From positions 1-64,000 of the forward strand of contig JAVBNL010000028.1 in assembly GCA_031551515.1 (NCBI GenBank): a stretch of 64,000 bases of DNA, given 5' to 3'. Position numbers and translations under genes: made by a program. The notes under the pieces were generated by a model. It had not been told where the DNA came from. It did no database searches and worked only from the letters and a program-made list of their open reading frames with translations. Below, in pieces: positions 10,230-18,895 of this stretch. This stretch comes from FLUQ01 sp031551515 (lineage in GTDB: Bacteria; Desulfobacterota; Desulfovibrionia; Desulfovibrionales; Desulfovibrionaceae). Numbering within the stretch: position 1 is the first letter of the stretch; each line of letters opens with the position of its first letter.

Positions 10230-12413
10230 TTATTGCAAGGCGGAAGCGCCTTGGGCGCCCGGCGCGTCGGGCAGCGCGAAGGGGCAAAACAGGCTGATGC
10301 TGGTGCCTACTCCCGCTTTGCTTTCAAGGCGTATCTCACCGCCCATGGCCCGCGCCAGCTTTTCGCTGAGGGCAAGCCCCAGCCCGGCGCCCCCGTATGC
10401 GCGGGTGCTGCTTCCACCGGCCTGAGAAAAGCGCTGAAACAACTTTTCCCGCACTTGTTCCTCAATGCCTATGCCGGTATCGCTCACCGTGACGCACAGG
10501 CGCGCCTTTTTTTCCGTCCGCCCGGCCAGACGGCAAGAAATGCGGATGCCGCCCTCGCGCGTGAACTTGACCGCATTGCTCATGAAATTGCCGAGAATGC
10601 GGGTGAAAGCGTTGGAGTCGCCGCGAAGATTCGGCGGAACGCCGGGGCCCATATCCAGGCTGAGGCTGAGGCCCTTGACCGCGGCGGCGGCGGCGAATTC
10701 CCGTCGGACCCCCTCCAGCGCCTCCGCCGGGCTGAACGGCCTGTCTTCGACGACCACAAAACCTGATTCAAGCGCGGTAAAATCCAGAATGTTATCCACA
10801 AGCCCGAGCAAAGAGCGGCTGGCGGCGTTCATCTTTTCAAGATAATCCGCCTGCCGCGCATCATGGGGCGTGCGCTTGAGCAGTTGGAGAAAGCCCGTGA
10901 TCGCATTCATGGGCGTGCGTATCTCATGGCTCATGTTTGAAAGAAAAACGCTTTTGGCCCTGTCCGCGGCCTCCGCTTTTTCACGCAGAACTTCTGATTC
11001 CTTCAGCGACGCGGCCAGGTGGGCCGTCAGCTCTTCCCGGGCGCGCCTGACGGCAAGAAGCTCCGTCTCGTCACGGATAAAATAGAGACGGCGCCCTCCC
11101 TCAAGCGGCCGCACGACGCACACGGCGGCCAGGCTCCCGCCGTCTTTGCGGCGGCCTTGCATTTCTATGCCGGCGCAACTCAAAATGGCTCCGGCGAGGG
11201 CCGCGCCGGGAAAAAGGTCTGCAATGCGCAAGTGCAGCAGTTCATTTTTTGTATACCCGAAAATGGCGCAAGCGGCGGGGTTCACGTTCACAATGCGCCC
11301 GTGGGGCCCGGCTGTCAGCATGCCCGCGGGGGCGCTGTCCACATAAAGTTGCCTGCGTCTTGCTCTCTCAACGACCAGTTTGCGCGAAGCGACGGAACGC
11401 ACCGCAAAAGCCAGAAAAATGCTGAGCCCGGCCCCGCCGGCGCAGAACAGCGCGAACATGTTGCGTGAAAAAGCCAGTTCCTGATGCAGCTCACTGCCGG
11501 CGCGCCGAAACAGCACCCACCACGTGCTCGCGGCGGCGTGGGGCAAAGGCACGGGCGTCGCGGCATAGTCGAACCGCTTGCCGTCAAAATCCGTCTGAAA
11601 CGTGACTCCGTCTTTTTTGCTCAGGTGCGGCAAAAGCGCCCTGCCCTTTTGCGCAGAATCGGGGTTACGAGTCTGGCGCTCGTGCAAGCTGCCCAAAAAC
11701 TGCCCTCGGTCGTCCAGAATCTCCAACTGCCCGGTCTTGCCCAGCATGAAGTCGGAAACGAACATCCGGGTGAAATATTCCAGCTTTACCGCAAACCCCA
11801 GGCCGGCCACGGTTTCTTCCCGTTCGTTCTTCACCGGCACCATGACCATAAACAAATGTGGGAAACCGGGAACCGAACTGGCTTTGGCCTCGCTGACAAA
11901 CGCGCTTTTGCCTTCAGCCATGGCCCGTGAATAACTCAAGGAAGCGCCACCGAATCCAATGCCCCGGCCGCCGACGGAATCAAGCATGAACTCGCCCGGG
12001 TAAACGTGGGTAAATTCGCCGTTAACGCCGGGCAACGTGAGGCTGCGCCCATCCGGCCGCATATTCAGGATAGCTATGAACGCGAGATAGTGCTGCAACC
12101 CGTGCGTCTGCCGCAAGATTTTTTCGGCTTCCGCCCGTAGCGCCGCGTCGGAGGGCCTTTCGCAATACCGCCTGACCGTCATATCGTTCGCGAGGATTTT
12201 GGCCTGAATGACCTGTTCCCCAACCCACAAATGCATGGCGGAAGCGACCTGGGCGCTCAGGCTTATGTTCAGCGCGCTGTCCATGGCCTGGCGCTGTTTA
12301 TACAACTGCGAATAAGCAAGCATGCCTATCGAGGCGAATACCGTTATAAAAAAAAGAGCGGCACCAATGAGGTACCGCTTTCTGACAAACCAATGATAGT
12401 GGAAAAAACGCAT
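10230..12413 (-). CDS. Sensor histidine kinase with Cache-like periplasmic domain and PAS
   Basis: A 727-aa membrane kinase. TM1 is at about 14-34, a large periplasmic region of double-Cache type runs to about 315, and TM2 is at about 319-340. A PAS domain (355-455), a short coiled coil, HisKA with H496 (MSHEIRTPMNA) and a HATPase domain follow; there is no receiver. ATG at 12413 is preceded by GAGG at good spacing and directly precedes an aromatic/basic N-terminus. A start at 12449 is possible but has no ribosome binding site. Cache domains usually bind small ligands such as amino or organic acids. The hybrid kinase encoded next could supply the missing receiver in a relay. Confidence 0.88.
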   Translation of the reverse strand: MRFFHYHWFVRKRYLIGAALFFITVFASIGMLAYSQLYKQRQAMDSALNISLSAQVASAMHLWVGEQVIQAKILANDMTVRRYCERPSDAALRAEAEKILRQTHGLQHYLAFIAILNMRPDGRSLTLPGVNGEFTHVYPGEFMLDSVGGRGIGFGGASLSYSRAMAEGKSAFVSEAKASSVPGFPHLFMVMVPVKNEREETVAGLGFAVKLEYFTRMFVSDFMLGKTGQLEILDDRGQFLGSLHERQTRNPDSAQKGRALLPHLSKKDGVTFQTDFDGKRFDYAATPVPLPHAAASTWWVLFRRAGSELHQELAFSRNMFALFCAGGAGLSIFLAFAVRSVASRKLVVERARRRQLYVDSAPAGMLTAGPHGRIVNVNPAACAIFGYTKNELLHLRIADLFPGAALAGAILSCAGIEMQGRRKDGGSLAAVCVVRPLEGGRRLYFIRDETELLAVRRAREELTAHLAASLKESEVLREKAEAADRAKSVFLSNMSHEIRTPMNAITGFLQLLKRTPHDARQADYLEKMNAASRSLLGLVDNILDFTALESGFVVVEDRPFSPAEALEGVRREFAAAAAVKGLSLSLDMGPGVPPNLRGDSNAFTRILGNFMSNAVKFTREGGIRISCRLAGRTEKKARLCVTVSDTGIGIEEQVREKLFQRFSQAGGSSTRAYGGAGLGLALSEKLARAMGGEIRLESKAGVGTSISLFCPFALPDAPGAQGASALQ

Positions 12414-12704
12414 AGTTTTCCTCAGCGAAACATAATAATACACACTCAAAATACAAAAATACTCCTATGCGCATTCAATATATAAATAACGTATAATTTA
12501 TATATAGGTATAAATATAAAAAATAAAATATCTCATAATAAAAACTAATACATCCATTTTATTTTTTATGTTATATTATATATATACTATACAGTTTTAA
12601 GTCAATTGCTAAATAATAAACGAAATAAAAGATAAATACGCTTAACTTATATATGGTATTGTGAAAAAAGGAAGATGTTATCGTATATATTCTTACCAAA
12701 ATGG
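12414..12704. other. AT-rich intergenic region
   Basis: This gap of about 290 bp is strikingly AT-rich compared with everything around it, with many TATA-like stretches and no open frame worth calling. It lies after the phosphatase gene and before the kinase gene on the minus strand, so it probably contains the kinase promoter. Too many -10-like sequences are present to choose one. Confidence 0.5.
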
Positions 12705-13844
12705 CTAATACTGTTTTTCTGTAACCAGTTTTCCCATTTCTTTCAGCTTTTCCGCTATCAAACGTACTGTTTTCTTTCTGGGCATGACGCCGATCTGCTT
12801 GAATAAGATGCCTGAATGCGCGGTGTTCGTGCCGCCGCCCATGAAAAAGTGCACCACGTCGGCGCGGGTCAGCATGGCGGCCAGGCGTTCCACCACGCCG
12901 CCTTCGAATTCTTCCGCCGGTTCCCCAAGGATATTATAGGTCTGGTTCAGCATAATGGCCCCTTCGGCGGTCAGGTCTATGCCTTCCATAAAATACTCGG
13001 GGGGTGAGCCGAACAAGGCGCCGACTTTGAGCATTTTTACTTCGCGCTTCAGCTCGCGCCCCACGATTTCCGCAGTGGTGGAGCCGCAAATGACCTTTTC
13101 GCCCGGCATGGCCATAAAATCGCGCACATAGGCGGCGTCTTTGGCGGCCTGCGAAGGCGGCCCCGTCAGCACCGTCAGTTGCGCTGCCTCGCGGCAATGC
13201 AGGGCCGCAAAGGTGGCGTCGTCTTCATAACGCCCGCCGGAAACTGCGGCAACCATGGCCAGTACATTTTCCGGCAGTGTGTAAACGGATGTTTCAGTCA
13301 CCCCGCGCTTGCCCACAAAGTCCGCCACGCCTTGCGAGCCGATGCCCATGCCCATGCCGTGCCCCATGCCCGCCTGAGTCACCCCGTCAGACGAAAGCAA
13401 GAGACTGTCGCCAAGCTCCAGCACGCCGGAAACTTCGCCCACCACCTCGCGGCCCGCCGTATAGAACACGGGGTTGAGCACCGCGGCCGAGCCGTTCAGA
13501 ACGGCGACGGGTTCGGGTGATTCATAAGTATAGACCGAAAAATGGCCGTCGCGCGTGATGACCGTCAAAGAAAAGGCGGAAAAAGGTATTTTCTCTTCCC
13601 TCGCCTTGTGCATTGAGGCCGCGGTCATTTCCGCCGCCGTGCGAGGCGGCACTCCTGTCTTGAGCAGCTCATGCAGACGGCTGGCGCAGCTGATGGCCGC
13701 TATGTTGGCATACGCGCCGGAACCGATGCCGTCGCACAAAATGAACAGCGTGCCTTCCATGCTTCTGTCACAAATGCAGGCGTCGCCGCAGACCACCTGG
13801 CCGCGCTTACGTTCTTGCCCGACGATATCTTCAAAAAACTTCAC
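12705..13844 (-). CDS. SpoIIE/PP2C-type serine phosphatase partner of the sensory hydrogenase
   Basis: A 379-aa protein. The N-terminal half is a SpoIIE-like metal-dependent phosphatase with FILCDGIGSG (D38), SLLLSSDGV and EDDATFAAL supplying the metal-binding aspartates. The C-terminal part (about 230-379) is an extra domain that I recall from phosphatases encoded beside group C [FeFe]-hydrogenases. Its start overlaps the stop of the hydrogenase gene by 4 nt (ATGA), which implies translational coupling. Family knowledge suggests that a redox or H2 signal from the hydrogenase alters its phosphatase activity, but the target protein is unknown. Confidence 0.85.
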   Translation of the reverse strand: MKFFEDIVGQERKRGQVVCGDACICDRSMEGTLFILCDGIGSGAYANIAAISCASRLHELLKTGVPPRTAAEMTAASMHKAREEKIPFSAFSLTVITRDGHFSVYTYESPEPVAVLNGSAAVLNPVFYTAGREVVGEVSGVLELGDSLLLSSDGVTQAGMGHGMGMGIGSQGVADFVGKRGVTETSVYTLPENVLAMVAAVSGGRYEDDATFAALHCREAAQLTVLTGPPSQAAKDAAYVRDFMAMPGEKVICGSTTAEIVGRELKREVKMLKVGALFGSPPEYFMEGIDLTAEGAIMLNQTYNILGEPAEEFEGGVVERLAAMLTRADVVHFFMGGGTNTAHSGILFKQIGVMPRKKTVRLIAEKLKEMGKLVTEKQY

Positions 13845-15598
13845 GGCTGCCGCCCTTTGCCGTCCGCCTCGTCAGGCGGGGTCTCGTCTTCAAAAAGCGC
13901 CATCAGCCGGCGCACGAACTCCTCGTTGCGGGCCGTGCTTTTACCCAGGTAGTGCGCCATTTCTTGCGAAAAAGCTATCTGGCGGTCCAACAGGTCTTTG
14001 GCCTGCTGCAGGGTCTGCCGTTTGATCAGATCCATCTGCCCCGCGTCGAATTTCAATTGCGAGATATCGGTGTACGTACCGACGTACTGGTTCTCTTCAC
14101 GCAGGGCGTAAAGCAACTCGTGGTACTTGATGCCGTATTTGGTGCGGATGGATTCATACGAATCAACCGCGCCGGTCAGCATCTTTTCGTACCCTTCCGC
14201 GTTGACCAAATAGGATATCCGGCGGCCCAGAATATCGTCGTTACACATGAACATGCGCTGAAAGGCGGGGTTCATGCTGCAAATGTTCAACTCGCGGTCC
14301 AGCACCACAACACCGCTGGGGCTGGTCTCTATGACCCGGTCCGAACGCTGCTGGGCCAGGCGCCGCATGTAGGGCATGCACATTGCCGCTTCCGCCAGGC
14401 CCCGCGCCACGGCAATGGCGTTATCCAGGCAGCTTTTATAACCGCAGGCTCCGCAATTGAGTTGAAAAGCCGGATCCAGTTTGCCCGTGGCCTTGAAAAC
14501 CTCGTTGATCTGGCTTTCGCTCACGTCTTCGGGCAGGGCCGCGCCGCTGCCGGTAAAGGCGGCCGCCAGGGGCACCGCCTGCCCCCCGCCCACGGCCGCG
14601 GTATCTCCGGCGTGCCTGGCGTAGTCGATAACCCCCCTGCGCCGCTCGTACACGTTCTTTTCACGGGGAAAACCGGGGCCGCCCACACAGCCGCCGCTGC
14701 AAAAAAGGGGCTCGACCACATGATACCGCCACTGGGCGGCCGGGACGGCCAAAAGCCCCATGACATCTTCCGCGCCGGAAAGGTGCAGCACGTCATCTTC
14801 CGTACCGTCGCAGGCGATATCGCCTGTTTTGAGCATGCCGCCCTGCAAGGGAAAAAGCCGCGCGCGCAGGTCGTATTCGCCGGATTCAAAGGCGCTTTCG
14901 CTGCATTGGCCCAGATCCACAGCTTCCTCTTCCATCCACTGCAAAAGCTCGGTAAAGGTCAACGCCGCGTCAACGGCGTCGCGATTTTCCGGCCGTAACG
15001 CCTCGGATTTTTTGGCCGCGCAGGGTCCGATAAAAACCACGGCGCACTCCGCGCCGTAGCGCTCTTTCAGCATGCGGCCGTGCGCCACCATGGGGGAAAC
15101 CACGCGGATCAAAAGATCCGTATACTCCGGCCGATACATCTCCACATAGTTGACCACCGCCGGACAGGCCGTGCAAATGCCCCCCCGGTGCGCGTCTTTG
15201 AACGATTCTGCAGTGATTTTCGCCGCGCCTTCGGCTGTTTCGCTGACATGGGCGAAACCCAGCCGCCGCAAACCCGCGGGCAGCCGCGCCGCCCGTTCCC
15301 CGCCGAACAGGGCGGGAAAAGAAGGGGCCACGCTGGCGGCAACGGCCTTTCGCGTGCGCAGCAGCTCTTTGACGTCCGCCAGATTGGAATGGATGGTTTT
15401 TGCCTGCTGCGGGCACTCGCGCACGCAGGTGCCGCATTTGATGCACAGGCTGTCTTCCACAAAGGCCTGCCCGCCTGTGACCCTGATGGCCTTTACCGGA
15501 CAGGCCCGCACGCAGCGGTAGCAATCCTGGCAGTTCGCCGTTACCGTGTAGATGGTGCTGCGCCCGTCGCCGCCCTCAAAGGCTCTGCCGCCCGCCAT
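13841..15598 (-). CDS. Sensory [FeFe]-hydrogenase of group C (HydS-like) with PAS domain
   Basis: A 585-aa soluble protein. Two 4Fe-4S clusters are bound by C23/26/29/33 and C52/55/58/62. The H-cluster domain shows TACP (C145), GPCAAKKSE (C193) and FCSGGC (C300, C304). The proton-relay Cys of the catalytic TSCCP motif is Ala144, and the usual Met residues are G191 and L298, as in sensory and not bulk-turnover enzymes. A further Fe-S motif, NCGACGYKSC, lies near 385-395, and a PAS domain fills about 425-520. It is first in an operon with the phosphatase. The annotated ATG at 15598 follows an AAGGAG-containing leader. Its role is very probably H2 or redox sensing. Confidence 0.88.
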   Translation of the reverse strand: MAGGRAFEGGDGRSTIYTVTANCQDCYRCVRACPVKAIRVTGGQAFVEDSLCIKCGTCVRECPQQAKTIHSNLADVKELLRTRKAVAASVAPSFPALFGGERAARLPAGLRRLGFAHVSETAEGAAKITAESFKDAHRGGICTACPAVVNYVEMYRPEYTDLLIRVVSPMVAHGRMLKERYGAECAVVFIGPCAAKKSEALRPENRDAVDAALTFTELLQWMEEEAVDLGQCSESAFESGEYDLRARLFPLQGGMLKTGDIACDGTEDDVLHLSGAEDVMGLLAVPAAQWRYHVVEPLFCSGGCVGGPGFPREKNVYERRRGVIDYARHAGDTAAVGGGQAVPLAAAFTGSGAALPEDVSESQINEVFKATGKLDPAFQLNCGACGYKSCLDNAIAVARGLAEAAMCMPYMRRLAQQRSDRVIETSPSGVVVLDRELNICSMNPAFQRMFMCNDDILGRRISYLVNAEGYEKMLTGAVDSYESIRTKYGIKYHELLYALREENQYVGTYTDISQLKFDAGQMDLIKRQTLQQAKDLLDRQIAFSQEMAHYLGKSTARNEEFVRRLMALFEDETPPDEADGKGRQP

Positions 15599-15618
15599 AT
15601 ATCTTCTCCTTGCTCCAA

Positions 15619-15642
15619 TGTGTAATTATATAATATTACACA
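15619..15642 (-). promoter_or_regulatory. 24-bp palindromic operator at the hydrogenase promoter
   Basis: TGTGTAAT-N8-ATTACACA is a perfect inverted repeat 21-44 nt upstream of the hydrogenase start. On the minus strand the centre includes TATAAT, so the site would overlap the -10 element. It does not fit the Rex or FNR consensus as I know them, and the binding protein is unknown. Confidence 0.5.
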
Positions 15643-15769
15643 CTTTTTATCATAAAACTTGTGTATGAAAAATATTTCTCGGAGTTTGTGAAGTCAAGCA
15701 CTTTCTCCCCCACATCCGCATACGCCTCGAAATACGCGAGGCCGGAATCCGATTTTTCGAAGAGCCAGG

Positions 15770-15893
15770 TAGTGGCTCAATTTGCGCTTCAGACGAGGAA
15801 GGCGGGTTCCGGGCGAAGCGAAGTGTATTAAACATACACGAGCTTCGGACCGGAACCCGCCTGACGAAGTATCAAGCGTAAATTCAGCCACTA
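15770..15893. repeat. Long imperfect palindrome A (about 124 bp)
   Basis: The core is TGTAT-taaac-ATACA (15824-15838). Outward from it GAAGC pairs with GCTTC and AGGCGGGTTCCGG with CCGGAACCCGCCT; further out AATTT/AAATT and TAGTGGCT/AGCCACTA pair. It begins directly after the tonB stop codon. There is no T-run, so it is not a standard terminator. It resembles palindromes B (27453-27555) and C (56971-57099) in design. Confidence 0.65.
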
Positions 15894-16796
15894 CTACTGC
15901 AAGCGGAATTCTATGGGGACGAGCGCCTGCCCCGCAACGGCCATGCCCGCCAGCCGCGCGGGCTTGAACCGCCAGCGCCGCACCGCCTTCACCGCCGCGT
16001 CATCCAGCATGTCATAGCCGCTGCTGCGCCGCACGGTAACCTGTTGGGCCGTGCCTTCGGCGGTCACATCGACCAGCAGAACGACCGCCCCTTCCTGCCC
16101 GCGCTGGCGGGCTATTTCCGGATACGCGGGCTTGGGGTTGGCGACGGAGCCGAGCGGTTCCGCCTTGCCCGTGCCGCCGCCGGGCCCCGCGCCTGTGGGG
16201 GAACCATCAAGAGCGCCGGAGGGGGACCCCGTAGGCACGCCTTCGGCAGGGCCGGGCCGCTCGCCGGGCGCCGCGCCGGCGGATTCACCCGTGGCGGGGC
16301 CGCTGCCGAGCGCGGTCTCAGTGCGCGGGGGGGCCGGTTTTTGCGGTTTTGCGCTTGCGCGCGCGCGTTCCGGCCGGGTGGTCTCGGCCGTCTGCTTGGG
16401 CGTCTTGTTTTTTTCCGGTTTGCGTTCTTCCGTCAGGGTGGCGATTTTCACGGCCCGATCCGGATCAAGCTTGTCCGGCTCCGCCGCCGCGCGCGCAGCC
16501 GCTTGTGGTTTGACCTGTTCAGGCCCCGGCTTCGCCGTTTCAACCGGCGCGGGCTTTCCCGCCGGACCGGCGCCCGTTCCGGCAGCGCCTGGCGGGGCGT
16601 TCTTGACGCCCAAAAGCGGCCCGGCCAGGGTGATTTCCACGCCCAGCCCGCCGGGGCCGCCGTCAAGCGGAACAGGAGGGCTGTAAGCGAAAAGGCCCGC
16701 CAGCAGGCCGGCGTGCGCGGTGGCGGAAAGGATCACCGCCAGGATGAGCCCCCCCGCATGCCGCGCCCGTAAGCGCAATGCCGGCAAAACCTTCAC
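15894..16796 (-). CDS. TonB energy-transducing protein
   Basis: A 300-aa inner-membrane protein that spans the periplasm and energises TonB-dependent receptors. A Lys/Arg-rich start leads to a single membrane helix (about 15-38), then a long Pro/Ala/Glu/Lys-rich spacer, and a C-terminal TonB domain (about 215-300) with YPEIARQRGQEGAVVL, SSGYDMLDDAAV and RRWRFKPA. The start is GTG at 16796 with AGGAGGT 6 nt upstream; longer frames lack a ribosome binding site and read into the receptor gene. It follows the receptor gene by 53 nt as the last gene of the B12-riboswitch operon. exbB and exbD are not in the window. Confidence 0.88.
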   Translation of the reverse strand: MKVLPALRLRARHAGGLILAVILSATAHAGLLAGLFAYSPPVPLDGGPGGLGVEITLAGPLLGVKNAPPGAAGTGAGPAGKPAPVETAKPGPEQVKPQAAARAAAEPDKLDPDRAVKIATLTEERKPEKNKTPKQTAETTRPERARASAKPQKPAPPRTETALGSGPATGESAGAAPGERPGPAEGVPTGSPSGALDGSPTGAGPGGGTGKAEPLGSVANPKPAYPEIARQRGQEGAVVLLVDVTAEGTAQQVTVRRSSGYDMLDDAAVKAVRRWRFKPARLAGMAVAGQALVPIEFRLQ

Positions 16797-16849
16797 GCCT
16801 TTACCTCCTATATCGCCGTCAAACGCTGTTGCACCGTGTATACTACTAC

Positions 16850-18844
16850 TTAATAGTCGTACCGCAAGCCAAGCCAGTACGAAGCCCCCGGCAGCGGATA
16901 GCCCATGTACGCTTCGTAGTTGACGTTGAACATGTTGCGCACTTCGCCCTTCAGGCTCAGCGTGCCGGCCCCGTCCCACTTGTGCAGGGTCTGGGTGACG
17001 AACAGGTCCACCACGGTCTCGCCGCCCCTGTTCACGGTTTCGCCGTAAGTGGGGCTGCCCATGATATAGTCCTGCTCCTTGCGGTGGCCGTAATAGGTGG
17101 CGCGCAGATCCACATCCAGGCCGATGCCGGGGTGGTTGAACTGCAAACCGTAAGTCAGGTCCATGTTGTTGACGTTGGGCACCCTGTTCCCTTGCTTGTC
17201 TTCATATTTCAGCAGGTAAGTCATGTTGACGTAAGGCCGCAGCATGAAAGACCAGCCGAAAAATTCGCCCACGTCGTAACTGGCCTGCGCTTCCAGACCC
17301 CGGTATTTCACCGTGCCGGAAACGTTGTAGTATTCATAGTCATAGCTGGGAGTCGACCGGGTCAGGATCTTGTCTTTGTAGTTGGTCCAGAAATAGGTCA
17401 GGCCCAGCTTCAACGACTTGTGGTGGATGTCGAAACCCGCGTCCCAGCCCTGGCCCGTTTCCGGTTCAAGATCGGAATTGCCTATATAGCGGCCGTACAT
17501 GCCGCCGTTAAAGCCCAGCAGAGCCTGCGCATCGGGCACGCGGTACGATTCGCCGTAGTTGCCGCGAAAGGTCAGCCATTGCAGCGGGTTCACGGCAACA
17601 CCCACGGAAGGGGTGGTATGGCCAAAATCCGTCTCTTCGCCGTTGGTCTTCACATAATACTTGTCATAGCGCAGCCCGCCGCTGAGAATGAGCAGGTCGT
17701 CCCAAAAAGCCAGTTTGGCCAGAATGAAGCCCGCGCCCACGTCATAGGTGCTGGCCTGGGTTTCCAGGTTGTAGTCGGCCAGGATGCGGGTGCCGTATTT
17801 TTGCCAGTCGCCGCCGCCGGTCAGGGTCAGAAAACTCTTGCTGAAGCTCACCTGGCCCTGCGCGCCCTGGTATTCCGTCTGCGTTTTGCTGTTGGACTTG
17901 CCCCACATGGGGTTATAGCCCGGGTCGGTGAAGCGGTAATACATGTCGCCGTGATAATAGCGCGCTTTCCAGTCCAGGCCCGCGTCTTTGTAGCCGCCAT
18001 CATACGTGACGTCCACGGAACGGTTGTAGCGGTTGGTGTAGGCTTCGCGGGTAAGATTTTGAAAGTCGCCGGAGCTGCCCATGTCGTTGCCGTCCACGCC
18101 GTGAAGGCTGAACCCGATGCGGTGCTCGTCCAGAAAGCTGAGGCCCGTGTTGAAGCTGTAGCCCACGATGCGGTCAAAGCCGGTATTGGGGTAGCGCCTG
18201 TTGTCGCCGGTTTTGTAATCGTTGGCCGAGGAGTACGTCACCCCGCCGGAAAAATCGACCGGACCGTAAGCCCAGGCGCCTTCGCCCAGCGCGCGCACGG
18301 TATCCCACGAGCCGTAGCCCGCTTCCGCCGTGGCGGAAGGGTCTTTGGTCCCCCGCCGGGTGATGATGTTGATTACCCCGCCCACGGCGGAAGAGCCGTA
18401 CTGCACCGAAGCCGGGCCGCGAATGATCTCGATGCGCTCCACGTTGACCAGGGGGATCATGCCCACGTTGCTGGTGCCCGTGCGGCGGCCGTCCACCAGC
18501 ACCAGCACCCCGCCCTGCAAATCGTCGCCGAAAACCGAGCTGCGCATGCCGCGCATGGTCACGCCCGCGGCCGCGTCGTTGGGGCTGTAAGCGTCGACCT
18601 GTATGCCATAGTTGCGCAAGAGGCCGCCCAGGTTCTGATACTGGTTCTTTTTGATCTCTTCCTGCGGGATCACGGTCATGGCCTGGGTCACGCTGGTGGG
18701 CTTTTCAGCCACGCGCCCGGCGGTAACCACCACGGGTTCAAGTTTGGCCGGTTCCTGTTTGGCCGCGCTTTCCGCCGCGAAGGCGGCAGGGGCGAAGGTG
18801 AGGCAGAAAAGCAGAAGAAACATGCCGGTGATGCGAAAAATCAT
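16850..18844 (-). CDS. BtuB-like TonB-dependent corrinoid receptor
   Basis: An outer-membrane receptor of about 664 aa. A signal peptide (MIFRITGMFLLLFC..., cleaved near AAFAA) is followed by a TonB box (EPVVVTAG), a plug domain (NVERIEIIRGPASVQYGSSA, GGVINIITRR) and a 22-strand beta-barrel ending in an aromatic residue (LGLRYDY). The ATG at 18844 sits at the signal peptide; an in-frame ATG at 18877 would add 11 residues. The substrate is inferred as cobalamin or a related corrinoid from its place between B12-type ABC genes and tonB, all behind a cobalamin riboswitch. Confidence 0.88.
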   Translation of the reverse strand: MIFRITGMFLLLFCLTFAPAAFAAESAAKQEPAKLEPVVVTAGRVAEKPTSVTQAMTVIPQEEIKKNQYQNLGGLLRNYGIQVDAYSPNDAAAGVTMRGMRSSVFGDDLQGGVLVLVDGRRTGTSNVGMIPLVNVERIEIIRGPASVQYGSSAVGGVINIITRRGTKDPSATAEAGYGSWDTVRALGEGAWAYGPVDFSGGVTYSSANDYKTGDNRRYPNTGFDRIVGYSFNTGLSFLDEHRIGFSLHGVDGNDMGSSGDFQNLTREAYTNRYNRSVDVTYDGGYKDAGLDWKARYYHGDMYYRFTDPGYNPMWGKSNSKTQTEYQGAQGQVSFSKSFLTLTGGGDWQKYGTRILADYNLETQASTYDVGAGFILAKLAFWDDLLILSGGLRYDKYYVKTNGEETDFGHTTPSVGVAVNPLQWLTFRGNYGESYRVPDAQALLGFNGGMYGRYIGNSDLEPETGQGWDAGFDIHHKSLKLGLTYFWTNYKDKILTRSTPSYDYEYYNVSGTVKYRGLEAQASYDVGEFFGWSFMLRPYVNMTYLLKYEDKQGNRVPNVNNMDLTYGLQFNHPGIGLDVDLRATYYGHRKEQDYIMGSPTYGETVNRGGETVVDLFVTQTLHKWDGAGTLSLKGEVRNMFNVNYEAYMGYPLPGASYWLGLRYDY

Positions 18845-18895
18845 GATGCCCGCCTGAAAGGGTATTGAGGGTTCCATACGAAAACCGGTCCGAAA

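Noticed and set aside
16778..18868. Very long plus-strand frame antisense to btuB
   Set aside because: No start context and low-complexity composition. The minus-strand receptor reads perfectly with plug and barrel motifs.
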